Assembly: GCF_001428125.1 (NCBI RefSeq)
Contig: NZ_LMSM01000002.1
Span: 19,861-83,860, forward strand
Direction of reading: 5' to 3'
DNA from: Nocardioides sp. Soil774
Lineage (GTDB): Bacteria; Actinomycetota; Actinomycetes; Propionibacteriales; Nocardioidaceae
DNA length: 64,000 nucleotides
Both the position numbers and the translations under genes were made by a program. Numbering within the stretch: the first letter of the stretch is position 1; the number at the start of each line of letters is the position of its first letter. Positions 57,313 through 64,000 of this stretch are shown piece after piece. A model generated the notes under the pieces. The model was not told the origin of the DNA, ran no database searches, and saw nothing but the letters and a program-made list of their open reading frames with translations.

Positions 57313-59774
57313 GGCGGGGCAGCACGTCGACCAGCACCCGCACCCGCGTGCGCGCGCACGCGCTGGTGCCCGACCGGCACTCCTGGACCGACATCGCCTT
57401 CACGCTCGCGCTGGCGGCGATCGCGCTGAGCGCCCTCGGCACCTCCTTCACCGGCTCGGCCTACCTCGTCGTCGGGATGCTGGGTGCGGTCATCGCCGTC
57501 GCCGTCACCCACCTCGCCCGCGCGGCGGGGTGGCCGATCATCTCCGCGGTCGTGATCTGCCTCGCGGTGTTCTTCCTGCTCGGGGGCCCGCTGTGCCTGC
57601 GCGCGCTGGGCGACACCTCGGTGCTGCCCGGCCCCTCGACCCTGGCCCGGGTCGCCGACCAGGCGGTCTTCGGCTGGAAGGACCTGCTCACCACCCTGCC
57701 GCCCATCGACGGCGACGGCCCCCTCCTGGTGCTGCCGTGGCTGGCGGGCCTGCTCGCCGGTCTGGTCGGCCTCGGGCTGGCGCACCAGCCGGTGCGGCGT
57801 GCCTGGCTGGCCGCGGCGCTGCCCGTCCTCGGGATGACCGCCGTCCTCTCGGGCGCGATCCTGCTCGGCGTACGCCACCCGCAGTCGCTGGTGCTCCAGG
57901 GTGCGGTGTTCTCTGCCCTGGCCCTGGCCTGGCTCGCGCTCCGGGCCCGCCGGGCGAGCGCGACCGTGCATGGCGGCGCCACGTCGTGGGTCCGCGGTGC
58001 CGGTGCGGTGGCCATGCTGGCGCTGGCGGCCGGGGTCGCGCTGCCGGCCAGCGGCTTCGTCGCCGACGACCAGCGCGCGGTCGCGCGCAACTGGGTCGAG
58101 CCGCCCTTCGACATCGGCCGCTACCCCTCGCCCCTGGCGGGCTTCCGCAAGTACGTCGACCTCAAGGGCGAGTCCAACCCCGCCAACGTCTATGACAAGA
58201 CGCTCCTCGACATCGACGGGGTCGCTCCCGGCACGCTGGTCCGCTTCGCGACGATGGATCGCTACGACGGGATGGTCTGGGGGGCGAGCGACAACGCCCT
58301 GCCCGGGCCGGCCGACGACTCGTTCCAGCGCGTGTCGTCCACGATCGACAACCCCGTCGAGGGCGACGAGGTCGAGGTGACGGTCACGCTCGGTGAAGGC
58401 TGGAACGGTGTGTGGTTGCCCACCGTCGGTGCTCTGCAGTCGATGGACTTCGAGACCACTGACGCGCGCGCCAAGGCCGAGGTGTTCCGCTACAACCTCG
58501 CCACCTCGACGGCCGTGGTGCCGACCGGGCTGCGCCCGGGCGACCGCTACTCCTTCACCGCCGTGGAGCCCGACGACGAGCTCACCGACGCCACCGTCGG
58601 CTCGTCCGAGCCCACCGCGCCCCTGCCGCCCGGGGCTGCGTTCGTGCAGGGGCCGACCGAGAAGTGGACCGAGGGTGCGGGCAGCGACCCGATGGACCGG
58701 GTGCTGGCAGCGGCCGAGCACCTGCGCACCGAGGGCAAGTACTCCGACGGCGTGGGCCGCACCGAGCGGGTCTACGTCGGCGGCCACAGCGTGTGGCGGC
58801 TCTCCGACGAGTTCGTCAACGCCCCGCAGATCGTCGGCAACGACGAGCAGTACGCCGCCACGATGGCGCTCATCGCCAACGACATCGGCGTCCCGGCCCG
58901 TGTCGTGCTGGGCGCGACGGTCCCCGAGGGCGGCAGCGTCACCGGCAAGGACGTCTCGGCCTGGGTGGAGCTCCGCGCGGCCGACGGCTCGTGGCGCACC
59001 CTGCCCACCGACGCCTTCATGTCGACCACCCCGCCGGCCGACCAGGTCCCGGAGACCAACACGCCGATGTCGGGCACCGTGATCCCGCCGCCCAACCCGA
59101 TCCCGCCGCCGTCCGACGCGGGGGAGCAGAGCGACGCCGACCTCAAGGAGCGCAAGGCCACCCGCAAGAAGGCCGAGCAGGACGACGAGGGCCTGATCCC
59201 CGGCGTGCCGGGATGGATGGGCGCCGTGGTGACCTACGTCGGCGCACCGGTGCTGCTGCTCGCGCTCCTGCTGGGCGCCGTGGTGGCGTTCAAGGCCTGG
59301 CGCCGGCACCGGCGCCGCAGCGCCGACTCGGCCTCCGCCCGGTTCGTCGGGGCCTGGCGCGAGCTCGTCGACCACGCGCGCGACCTCGGCCAGGTGGTGC
59401 CCCTCGGGCCCACCGTCACCCGGCGCGAGCAGTCCGCCGGCATCGTGTCCGACCAGGCAGGCGCGCTCGCGAGGCGGGCCGACAGCTTCGTGTTCGGCCC
59501 CGCGGTGCCGGAACCGGCCGCGGCCTCGACCTACTGGGACTCCGTCGACGCCGAGCGTCGCGCCATGTCGCAGCAGGTGGGCCGCTGGCAGCGGGTCCGC
59601 GCCGCGGTCAGCCTGCGCTCGCTGCGCCGCGGCGGCCCTACGCCGGCCGAGGAGCCCGACGCCACGGCGGATGCGGGCCCGGGCGCCCCGGCGGACGACG
59701 TACGACCCCGGGCGGGTCGGCTCGCCCGGCTGCGTGGTAACGCTGATTGGCGTTCTCGGAGCGCGCCTGACTAA
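57309..59774 (+). CDS. transglutaminase-like membrane protein lacking the catalytic triad
   Basis: An 821-residue protein. About six membrane helices (~residues 25-250) are followed by an outer region with a transglutaminase-core fold (~450-580), a further membrane helix (~635-660) and a ~160-residue basic cytoplasmic tail. The usual motif G-x-C-x-x-F-A reads GNDEQYAATMAL, with Asp512 in place of the catalytic Cys. The usual HAWVE reads SAWVEL, with Ser550 in place of His. The Asp motif DPT reads LPTD. It is therefore expected to be enzymatically inactive and perhaps a binding module. It overlaps the DUF58 gene by 4 bp; the infA promoter overlaps its stop codon. Confidence 0.85.
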   Translation: MRRGSTSTSTRTRVRAHALVPDRHSWTDIAFTLALAAIALSALGTSFTGSAYLVVGMLGAVIAVAVTHLARAAGWPIISAVVICLAVFFLLGGPLCLRALGDTSVLPGPSTLARVADQAVFGWKDLLTTLPPIDGDGPLLVLPWLAGLLAGLVGLGLAHQPVRRAWLAAALPVLGMTAVLSGAILLGVRHPQSLVLQGAVFSALALAWLALRARRASATVHGGATSWVRGAGAVAMLALAAGVALPASGFVADDQRAVARNWVEPPFDIGRYPSPLAGFRKYVDLKGESNPANVYDKTLLDIDGVAPGTLVRFATMDRYDGMVWGASDNALPGPADDSFQRVSSTIDNPVEGDEVEVTVTLGEGWNGVWLPTVGALQSMDFETTDARAKAEVFRYNLATSTAVVPTGLRPGDRYSFTAVEPDDELTDATVGSSEPTAPLPPGAAFVQGPTEKWTEGAGSDPMDRVLAAAEHLRTEGKYSDGVGRTERVYVGGHSVWRLSDEFVNAPQIVGNDEQYAATMALIANDIGVPARVVLGATVPEGGSVTGKDVSAWVELRAADGSWRTLPTDAFMSTTPPADQVPETNTPMSGTVIPPPNPIPPPSDAGEQSDADLKERKATRKKAEQDDEGLIPGVPGWMGAVVTYVGAPVLLLALLLGAVVAFKAWRRHRRRSADSASARFVGAWRELVDHARDLGQVVPLGPTVTRREQSAGIVSDQAGALARRADSFVFGPAVPEPAAASTYWDSVDAERRAMSQQVGRWQRVRAAVSLRSLRRGGPTPAEEPDATADAGPGAPADDVRPRAGRLARLRGNADWRSRSAPD

Positions 59775-59777
59775 ACT
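59747..59777 (+). promoter_or_regulatory. putative promoter of the infA/alpha operon
   Basis: TTGGCG (59747-59752) and TAAACT (59772-59777) are separated by 19 nt. The -10 overlaps the TAA stop codon of the transglutaminase-like gene. It would give a leader of about 210 nt before infA, in which I see no known element. Confidence 0.5.
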
Positions 59778-59993
59778 GGTGCGTCGGCCCAACGTGGGCT
59801 GTGTTTCGTGGCGCCTCGCGGCTGCCCGGACCTCGACCGACTCGTCGCAGACGAAGCGGTCGCGTGCCCGGGAAGAGGTTTCGCGGATCCGCCCACGAGG
59901 TCCACCGGTTCCCTGCAGGTCGAGGGAGCCGGGCGGTTCCCGGGCGACCGGTAGACAGTATGTGATCAGACACTGCAACAGATTGTGGAGGAC

Positions 59994-60215
59994 ATGCCGA
60001 AGAAAGAAGGCGTGATCGAGATCGAGGGCACCGTCGTGGAGGCCCTTCCCAACGCCATGTTCCGGGTCGAGCTGGCCAATGGACACAAGGTGCTCGCCCA
60101 CATCAGCGGCAAGATGCGCCAGCACTACATCCGGATCCTCCCTGAGGACCGGGTCGTGGTGGAGCTCTCGCCGTACGACCTCACGCGGGGTCGGATCGTC
60201 TACCGCTACAAGTGA
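59994..60215 (+). CDS. infA: translation initiation factor IF-1
   Basis: A 73-residue OB-fold protein that binds the ribosomal A site during initiation. [20 protein letters not shown] and [20 protein letters not shown] are diagnostic. ATG 59994 follows GTGGAGGAC. It opens the alpha operon, 219 bp after the accessory block. Confidence 0.97.
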   Translation: MPKKEGVIEIEGTVVEALPNAMFRVELANGHKVLAHISGKMRQHYIRILPEDRVVVELSPYDLTRGRIVYRYK

Positions 60216-60246
60216 TCGTCCAGCCGAGTAGCAAGGATTCGTTGAC

Positions 60247-60360
60247 ATGAAGGTCAACCCCAGCGTCAAGCCCATCTGTGACAAGTGCAAGGTCATCCGC
60301 CGTCACGGCCGGGTCATGGTCATCTGCGAGAACCCGCGCCACAAGCAGCGCCAGGGTTGA
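60247..60360 (+). CDS. rpmJ: 50S ribosomal protein L36 (zinc form)
   Basis: A 37-residue protein, the smallest in the ribosome. Zinc ligands Cys11, Cys14, Cys27 and His32 are present ([28 protein letters not shown]). It starts at ATG 60247, 31 nt after infA. Confidence 0.96.
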   Translation: MKVNPSVKPICDKCKVIRRHGRVMVICENPRHKQRQG

Positions 60361-60516
60361 GAGACCTGCTCCACCACTGAAGCACCCACAACGTGATCGC
60401 TAGGTCGGCACCGTCCGACTGAAGTCACCTCCGGAGCACCGGCCGGAGCCCACCCGAGGCGGGATGGGACGCGACACGACCAGAAACCGATGCGAGAACA
60501 GACAAGGAACCGCCAC

Positions 60517-60891
60517 ATGGCACGCCTCGTTGGTGTTGACCTCCCGCGCGACAAGCGCATCGAGATCGCACTCACCTACATCTACGGCATCGGCCGTACC
60601 CGCGCCCAGCAGCTGCTCGCTGCCACCGGCGTCGACCCGAACGCCCGGGTCCACACGCTCGGTGACGAGGAGCTGGTCAAGCTTCGCGACGAGATCGAAG
60701 CCAACTTCAAGATCGAGGGTGACCTCCGACGTGAGGTCCAGGCGGACATCCGCCGCAAGATCGAGATCGGCAGCTACCAGGGTCGCCGCCACCGCATGGG
60801 CCTCCCGGTCCGCGGTCAGCGCACCAAGACCAACGCGCGCACCCGCAAGGGCCCCAAGCGCACCGTCGCCGGCAAGAAGAAGGCGAAGTGA
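60517..60891 (+). CDS. rpsM: 30S ribosomal protein S13
   Basis: A 124-residue S13 contacting the large subunit and P-site t[23 protein letters not shown] and [20 protein letters not shown] are standard. It lies 156 bp after rpmJ; I see no clear element in that spacer. Confidence 0.97.
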   Translation: MARLVGVDLPRDKRIEIALTYIYGIGRTRAQQLLAATGVDPNARVHTLGDEELVKLRDEIEANFKIEGDLRREVQADIRRKIEIGSYQGRRHRMGLPVRGQRTKTNARTRKGPKRTVAGKKKAK

Positions 60892-60964
60892 CCTGCGCCC
60901 CGGCGCAGTGATCCCCGCTCCCTTCCCAGAAGCTTCCAGACCAGACCTCATCAGGAGTTAGTGA

Positions 60965-61360
60965 ATGCCTCCCAAGAGCCGCGCGACCAAGGTCCGCCGC
61001 AAGGAGAAGAAGAACATCGCTCAGGGCGAAGCCCACATCAAGAGCACGTTCAACAACACCATCGTCACCATCACGGACCCCAGCGGCGCCGTGATCTCGT
61101 GGGCCTCTGCCGGCACCGTCGGCTTCAAGGGCTCGCGCAAGTCCACCCCCTTCGCCGCGCAGATGGCTGCCGAGGCCGCCGGGCGTCGCGCCATGGACCA
61201 CGGCATGAAGAAGATCGACGTCTTCGTCAAGGGTCCGGGGTCGGGCCGCGAGACCGCGATCCGTTCGCTGGGTGCCATCGGCCTCGAGGTCGGCACCATC
61301 CAGGACGTCACGCCCACCCCGCACAACGGATGCCGGCCGCCCAAGCGCCGCCGCGTCTGA
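60965..61360 (+). CDS. rpsK: 30S ribosomal protein S11
   Basis: A 131-residue S11 of the platform. [20 protein letters not shown] and [18 protein letters not shown] are diagnostic. It starts 73 bp after rpsM. Confidence 0.97.
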   Translation: MPPKSRATKVRRKEKKNIAQGEAHIKSTFNNTIVTITDPSGAVISWASAGTVGFKGSRKSTPFAAQMAAEAAGRRAMDHGMKKIDVFVKGPGSGRETAIRSLGAIGLEVGTIQDVTPTPHNGCRPPKRRRV

Positions 61361-61388
61361 CCCGAGACTGAGAAAGAGAGACTGAAAC

Positions 61389-61997
61389 ATGGCCCGCTAC
61401 ACCGGTCCCATGACCCGCAAGTCGCGCCGTCTCGGTGTCGACCTCGTCGGCGGCGACGCTGCCTTCGAGAAGCGTCCCTACGCCCCCGGCCAGCACGGCC
61501 GCGGTCGCATCAAGGAGTCCGAGTACCTGCTGCAGCTCCGTGAGAAGCAGAAGGCTCGCTTCACCTACGGCGTGATGGAGAAGCAGTTCGTCCGCTACTA
61601 CAAGGAGGCCAGCCGTCGCCAGGGCAAGACCGGCGACAACCTCCTGCAGCTCCTCGAGTGCCGCCTCGACAACGTGGTCTACCGCGCCGGCTTCGCCCGT
61701 ACGCGCCGCCAGGCCCGCCAGCTCGTCGTGCACGGCCACTTCCTGGTCAACGGCAAGAAGGTCGACATCCCGTCCTTCCAGGTCAGCGACCACGACATCA
61801 TCGACGTCCGCGAGAAGTCGCTGGAGCTGACCCCGCTCATCGTGGCTCGTGAGACCCACGGCGAGCGCGTCACCCCCGCCTGGATGGAGGTCATCCCCTC
61901 GCGGATGCGCATCCTGATCCACCAGGTCCCGGTCCGCGCGCAGATCGACGTGCCGGTCCAGGAGCAGCTCATCGTGGAGTACTACTCCAAGAAGTGA
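61389..61997 (+). CDS. rpsD: 30S ribosomal protein S4 (zinc-free form)
   Basis: A 202-residue S4. RYTGPMTRKSRRLGVDL at the start lacks the Cys cluster of zinc-binding S4. The S4 domain (LDNVVYRAGFARTRRQARQL; VNGKKVDIPSFQV) is intact. In E. coli S4 represses the alpha operon. ATG 61389 follows GAAAGAGAG. Confidence 0.97.
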   Translation: MARYTGPMTRKSRRLGVDLVGGDAAFEKRPYAPGQHGRGRIKESEYLLQLREKQKARFTYGVMEKQFVRYYKEASRRQGKTGDNLLQLLECRLDNVVYRAGFARTRRQARQLVVHGHFLVNGKKVDIPSFQVSDHDIIDVREKSLELTPLIVARETHGERVTPAWMEVIPSRMRILIHQVPVRAQIDVPVQEQLIVEYYSKK

Positions 61998-62124
61998 CGC
62001 GGTGTCGGTGGTCGTCCGAGCTCTCGGGCGGCCACCGACGCCCCTCTTGACCCTGCTCTCCTCCGCCATCCTCACCATGTTCGGATCCGTCAAATAGCGG
62101 GTGGATCCGGAAAGGAAGAACTCC

Positions 62125-63141
62125 GTGCTTATCGCTCAGCGCCCGACCCTCACGGAAGAGACCGTCGACGAGTTCCGTTCGCGGTTCGTCATCGAGCCCC
62201 TCGAGCCCGGCTTCGGCTACACGCTCGGCAACTCGCTGCGTCGTACGCTCCTCAGCTCCATCCCGGGTGCCTCGGTCACCAGCATCAAGGTCGACTCCGT
62301 CCTCCACGAGTTCTCGACCATCGAGGGCGTCACCGAGGACATGACCGAGATCATCCTCAACCTCAAGGGCATCGTCGTCTCCTCCGAGCACGACGAGCCG
62401 GTCGTGATGTACCTGCGCAAGTCCGGTGCCGGTGACGTCACCGCCGCCGACATCACCCCGCCCGCCGGTGTCGAGGTGCACAACCCCGAGCTGAAGATCG
62501 CCACGCTGTCCGACAAGGGCAAGCTGGAGATGGAGCTCGTCGTCGAGCGCGGCCGCGGCTACGTCTCGGCCGTGCAGAACAAGGGCGCCGACAACGAGAT
62601 CGGCCGCATGCCGGTCGACTCGATCTACAGCCCCGTGCTGAAGGTGACCTACAAGGTCGAGGCCACCCGAGTCGAGCAGCGCACCGACTTCGACAAGCTC
62701 GTCATCGACGTCGAGACCAAGCCGTCGATCCGTCCCCGCGACGCGATCGCCTCGGCCGGCAAGACCTTGGTCGAGCTCTTCGGCCTGGCCCGTGAGCTCA
62801 ACGTCGAGGCCGAGGGCATCGACATCGGCCCGTCGCCCGTCGACGAGCAGCTCGCCGCCGACCTCGCCCTCCCGGTCGAGGACCTGCAGCTCACGGTCCG
62901 CTCGTACAACTGCCTCAAGCGCGAGGGCATCCACACCGTGGGTGAGCTCATCTCCCGCTCGGAGCAGGACCTGCTCGACATCCGCAACTTCGGCGCCAAG
63001 TCGATCGACGAGGTGAAGGCCAAGCTCGTCGAGATGGGCCTCTCGCTCAAGGACAGCGCTCCCGGCTTCGACCCGCACGCCGCCCTTGCCGCCTACGGCG
63101 ACGACGACGACGACGCGTTCATCGAGGACGAGCAGCTCTGA
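62125..63141 (+). CDS. rpoA: DNA-directed RNA polymerase subunit alpha
   Basis: A 338-residue subunit. The N-terminal assembly domain ([40 protein letters not shown]) and the C-terminal promoter-contacting domain ([35 protein letters not shown]) are complete. GTG 62125 (VLIAQRPT) was chosen to match actinobacterial RpoA starts; GTG 62101 in frame would add eight residues. An acidic tail ([15 protein letters not shown]) closes it. Confidence 0.96.
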   Translation: MLIAQRPTLTEETVDEFRSRFVIEPLEPGFGYTLGNSLRRTLLSSIPGASVTSIKVDSVLHEFSTIEGVTEDMTEIILNLKGIVVSSEHDEPVVMYLRKSGAGDVTAADITPPAGVEVHNPELKIATLSDKGKLEMELVVERGRGYVSAVQNKGADNEIGRMPVDSIYSPVLKVTYKVEATRVEQRTDFDKLVIDVETKPSIRPRDAIASAGKTLVELFGLARELNVEAEGIDIGPSPVDEQLAADLALPVEDLQLTVRSYNCLKREGIHTVGELISRSEQDLLDIRNFGAKSIDEVKAKLVEMGLSLKDSAPGFDPHAALAAYGDDDDDAFIEDEQL

Positions 63142-63207
63142 CAAACCGACCGGCGCCCGCCGGTCGTCTACCCGGGTACCTGACACGGCCCGAGAGAAGG
63201 AAATGAC

Positions 63208-63804
63208 ATGCCCAAGCCCAAGAAGGGCCCCCGCCTCGGCGGTAGCCCGGCCCACCAGCGCCTGATGCTCTCGAACCTGGCCACCGCCCTGTTCGAGCAC
63301 GGCCGGATCACCACCACCGAGACCCGTGCGCGCCTGCTGCGCCCGGTCGCGGAGAAGCTGATCACCAAGGCCAAGCGCGGCGACCTGCACAACCGTCGTG
63401 AGGTCCTCAAGACCATCCGCGACAAGTCGGTGGTGCACACGCTGTTCACCGAGATCGCGCCGACCTTCGCCGAGCGTCCCGGTGGCTACACCCGCATCAC
63501 CAAGATCGGCCCCCGCAAGGGCGACAACGCCCCCATGGCGGTCATCGAGCTGGTGACCGAGGCCTACAGCCCCAAGGCTCCCTCGACGAAGAAGACCGTG
63601 GCTGCCGCCGCCCCCGCGCCGGCCGTCGAGGAGACCGAGGTCGACGAGACCGAGGCGACGACCGCTGCCGAGGAGCACGAGGCCGCGGCCGAGGCCCACG
63701 AGGCTGCTGCCGAGGAGCACGAGGCCGCCGCTGAGGAGCACGAGGCTGCTGCCGAGGAGCACGAGGCCGCCGCTGAGGCTGCCGAGGACGAGTCCAAGGC
63801 CTGA
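63208..63804 (+). CDS. rplQ: 50S ribosomal protein L17 with repetitive Glu/Ala/His tail
   Basis: A 198-residue L17; the conserved core is residues 1-118 ([40 protein letters not shown]). The last ~80 residues are an acidic, Ala-rich extension. Residues ~155-189 consist of five seven-residue units of the type EEHEAAA, each ending in A or E, which would form a charged helix. Such tails vary even among close relatives. The function is unknown. Confidence 0.95.
   Translation: MPKPKKGPRLGGSPAHQRLMLSNLATALFEHGRITTTETRARLLRPVAEKLITKAKRGDLHNRREVLKTIRDKSVVHTLFTEIAPTFAERPGGYTRITKIGPRKGDNAPMAVIELVTEAYSPKAPSTKKTVAAAAPAPAVEETEVDETEATTAAEEHEAAAEAHEAAAEEHEAAAEEHEAAAEEHEAAAEAAEDESKA
63670..63774 (+). repeat. 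five 21-bp tandem repeats in rplQ
   Basis: Units start at 63670, 63691, 63712, 63733 and 63754. Two variants alternate in the last three: one ending GCCGCCGCT and one ending GCTGCTGCC, both after GAGGAGCACGAG. Units 3 and 5 are identical, suggesting duplication of a 42-bp pair. The frame is preserved, so copy number can change without breaking the gene. Confidence 0.9.
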
Positions 63805-63816
63805 TCCACGCGCCAC

Positions 63817-63856
63817 CACGAGGCCCGTCACCCTGCTGGGGTGGCGGGCCTTCGTG
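63817..63856 (+). terminator. terminator after rplQ
   Basis: CACGAGGCCCGTCACC pairs with GGTGGCGGGCCTTCGTG (one bulge, one T:G pair) around a short loop. It begins 12 nt after the rplQ stop and probably ends the alpha operon. Confidence 0.7.
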
Positions 63857-63951
63857 CGTCTGCGGGGCTGGCAGTGGGGGTGGCCCACCCACATTCCGTG
63901 GTCTTGGGTTCAAGGTCTGGATGCAACACCTCGTAGTGAGGGGTGTTTGCG

Positions 63952-64000
63952 ATGGCGGCTCGGCGGGTGTTTCCCCAGCAGGTACGTCGCGAGTTCTGGG
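63952..64000 (+). mobile_element. start of a probable IS30-like transposase gene (cut by window end)
   Basis: Sixteen codons remain: ATG 63952 followed by AARRVFPQQVRREFW. The motif of the form V-R-x-E-F-W close to the N-terminus is typical of IS30-family transposases in actinobacteria. Just upstream, GCAACACCTC and GAGGGGTGTTTGC (63923-63950) form an imperfect inverted repeat that may lie near the element's left end. The fragment is short, so the assignment is tentative. Confidence 0.45.

Noticed and set aside
56454..60296. 1280-codon minus-strand frame over DUF58, transglutaminase-like and infA genes
   Set aside because: It crosses several well-supported genes on the other strand and shows only antisense-type composition.
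62080..62124. GGATCC repeats around the rpoA upstream region as an operator
   Set aside because: Only a short six-base match separated by unrelated sequence; chance occurrence is likely.
63670..63774. 21-bp direct repeats considered as a CRISPR array
   Set aside because: The units are contiguous without spacers and keep the rplQ reading frame.

Overview
The window is high-GC actinobacterial chromosome, most like Nocardioides or another Nocardioidaceae. The grounds are the codon use, GTG/ATG starts with GA-rich ribosome binding sites, an extended CspB-type cold-shock protein, DUF3027 and DUF2530 genes, and the gene order around them. No CRISPR array, phage region or tRNA gene was seen. Everything rests on reading the sequence and on remembered family features; no searches were run.

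Region 1 (1-12.1 kb) is mixed housekeeping. It holds the end of a PucR-type regulator, a 3-hydroxybutyrate dehydrogenase with an MHS-type transporter, and a secreted subtilase with a PA domain. A block follows (cspB, MFS, DUF3027, methyltransferase, DUF2530, MarR) whose order recalls Mycobacterium tuberculosis Rv0871-Rv0880, with a purine permease added. The MarR gene is followed by an MFS exporter that appears to start at ACG.

Region 2 (12.1-16.6 kb) is the str operon: rpsL, rpsG, fusA, tuf. It has a clear promoter (TTGACC, 17 nt, TAGCCT) and a strong terminator.

Region 3 (16.6-31.7 kb) is a polyamine/GABA block lying between tuf and rpsJ. A nine-gene minus-strand operon encodes an aldehyde dehydrogenase, a PotDABC importer, a saccharopine-dehydrogenase-like oxidoreductase, GabT, GabD and a further class III aminotransferase. 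A divergent Lrp/AsnC regulator plus another class III aminotransferase completes it. Together they can take putrescine through 4-aminobutanal and GABA to succinate. A Mug-type glycosylase and trmB lie at the flanks.

Region 4 (31.7-44.8 kb) is the S10-spc operon, rpsJ to rplO, then secY-adk-map. L4 carries a C-terminal extension resembling the actinobacterial 'sunset' domain.

Region 5 (44.8-59.8 kb) is a second accessory block. A TerC-family membrane protein sits behind a leader that looks like a yybP-ykoY manganese riboswitch. Next comes a divergent locus: Ser/Thr kinase and FHA protein on one strand; a 2088-residue Ig/Fn3 surface protein, MoxR ATPase, DUF58 protein and a transglutaminase-fold membrane protein lacking the catalytic triad on the other. 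It looks like a phospho-regulated envelope system with no known function, and is the best candidate here for something undescribed.

Region 6 (59.8-64.0 kb) is the alpha operon: infA, rpmJ, rpsM, rpsK, rpsD, rpoA, rplQ. L17 ends in a tail built from 21-bp tandem repeats. After the rplQ terminator the window closes on what looks like the start of an IS30-like transposase.
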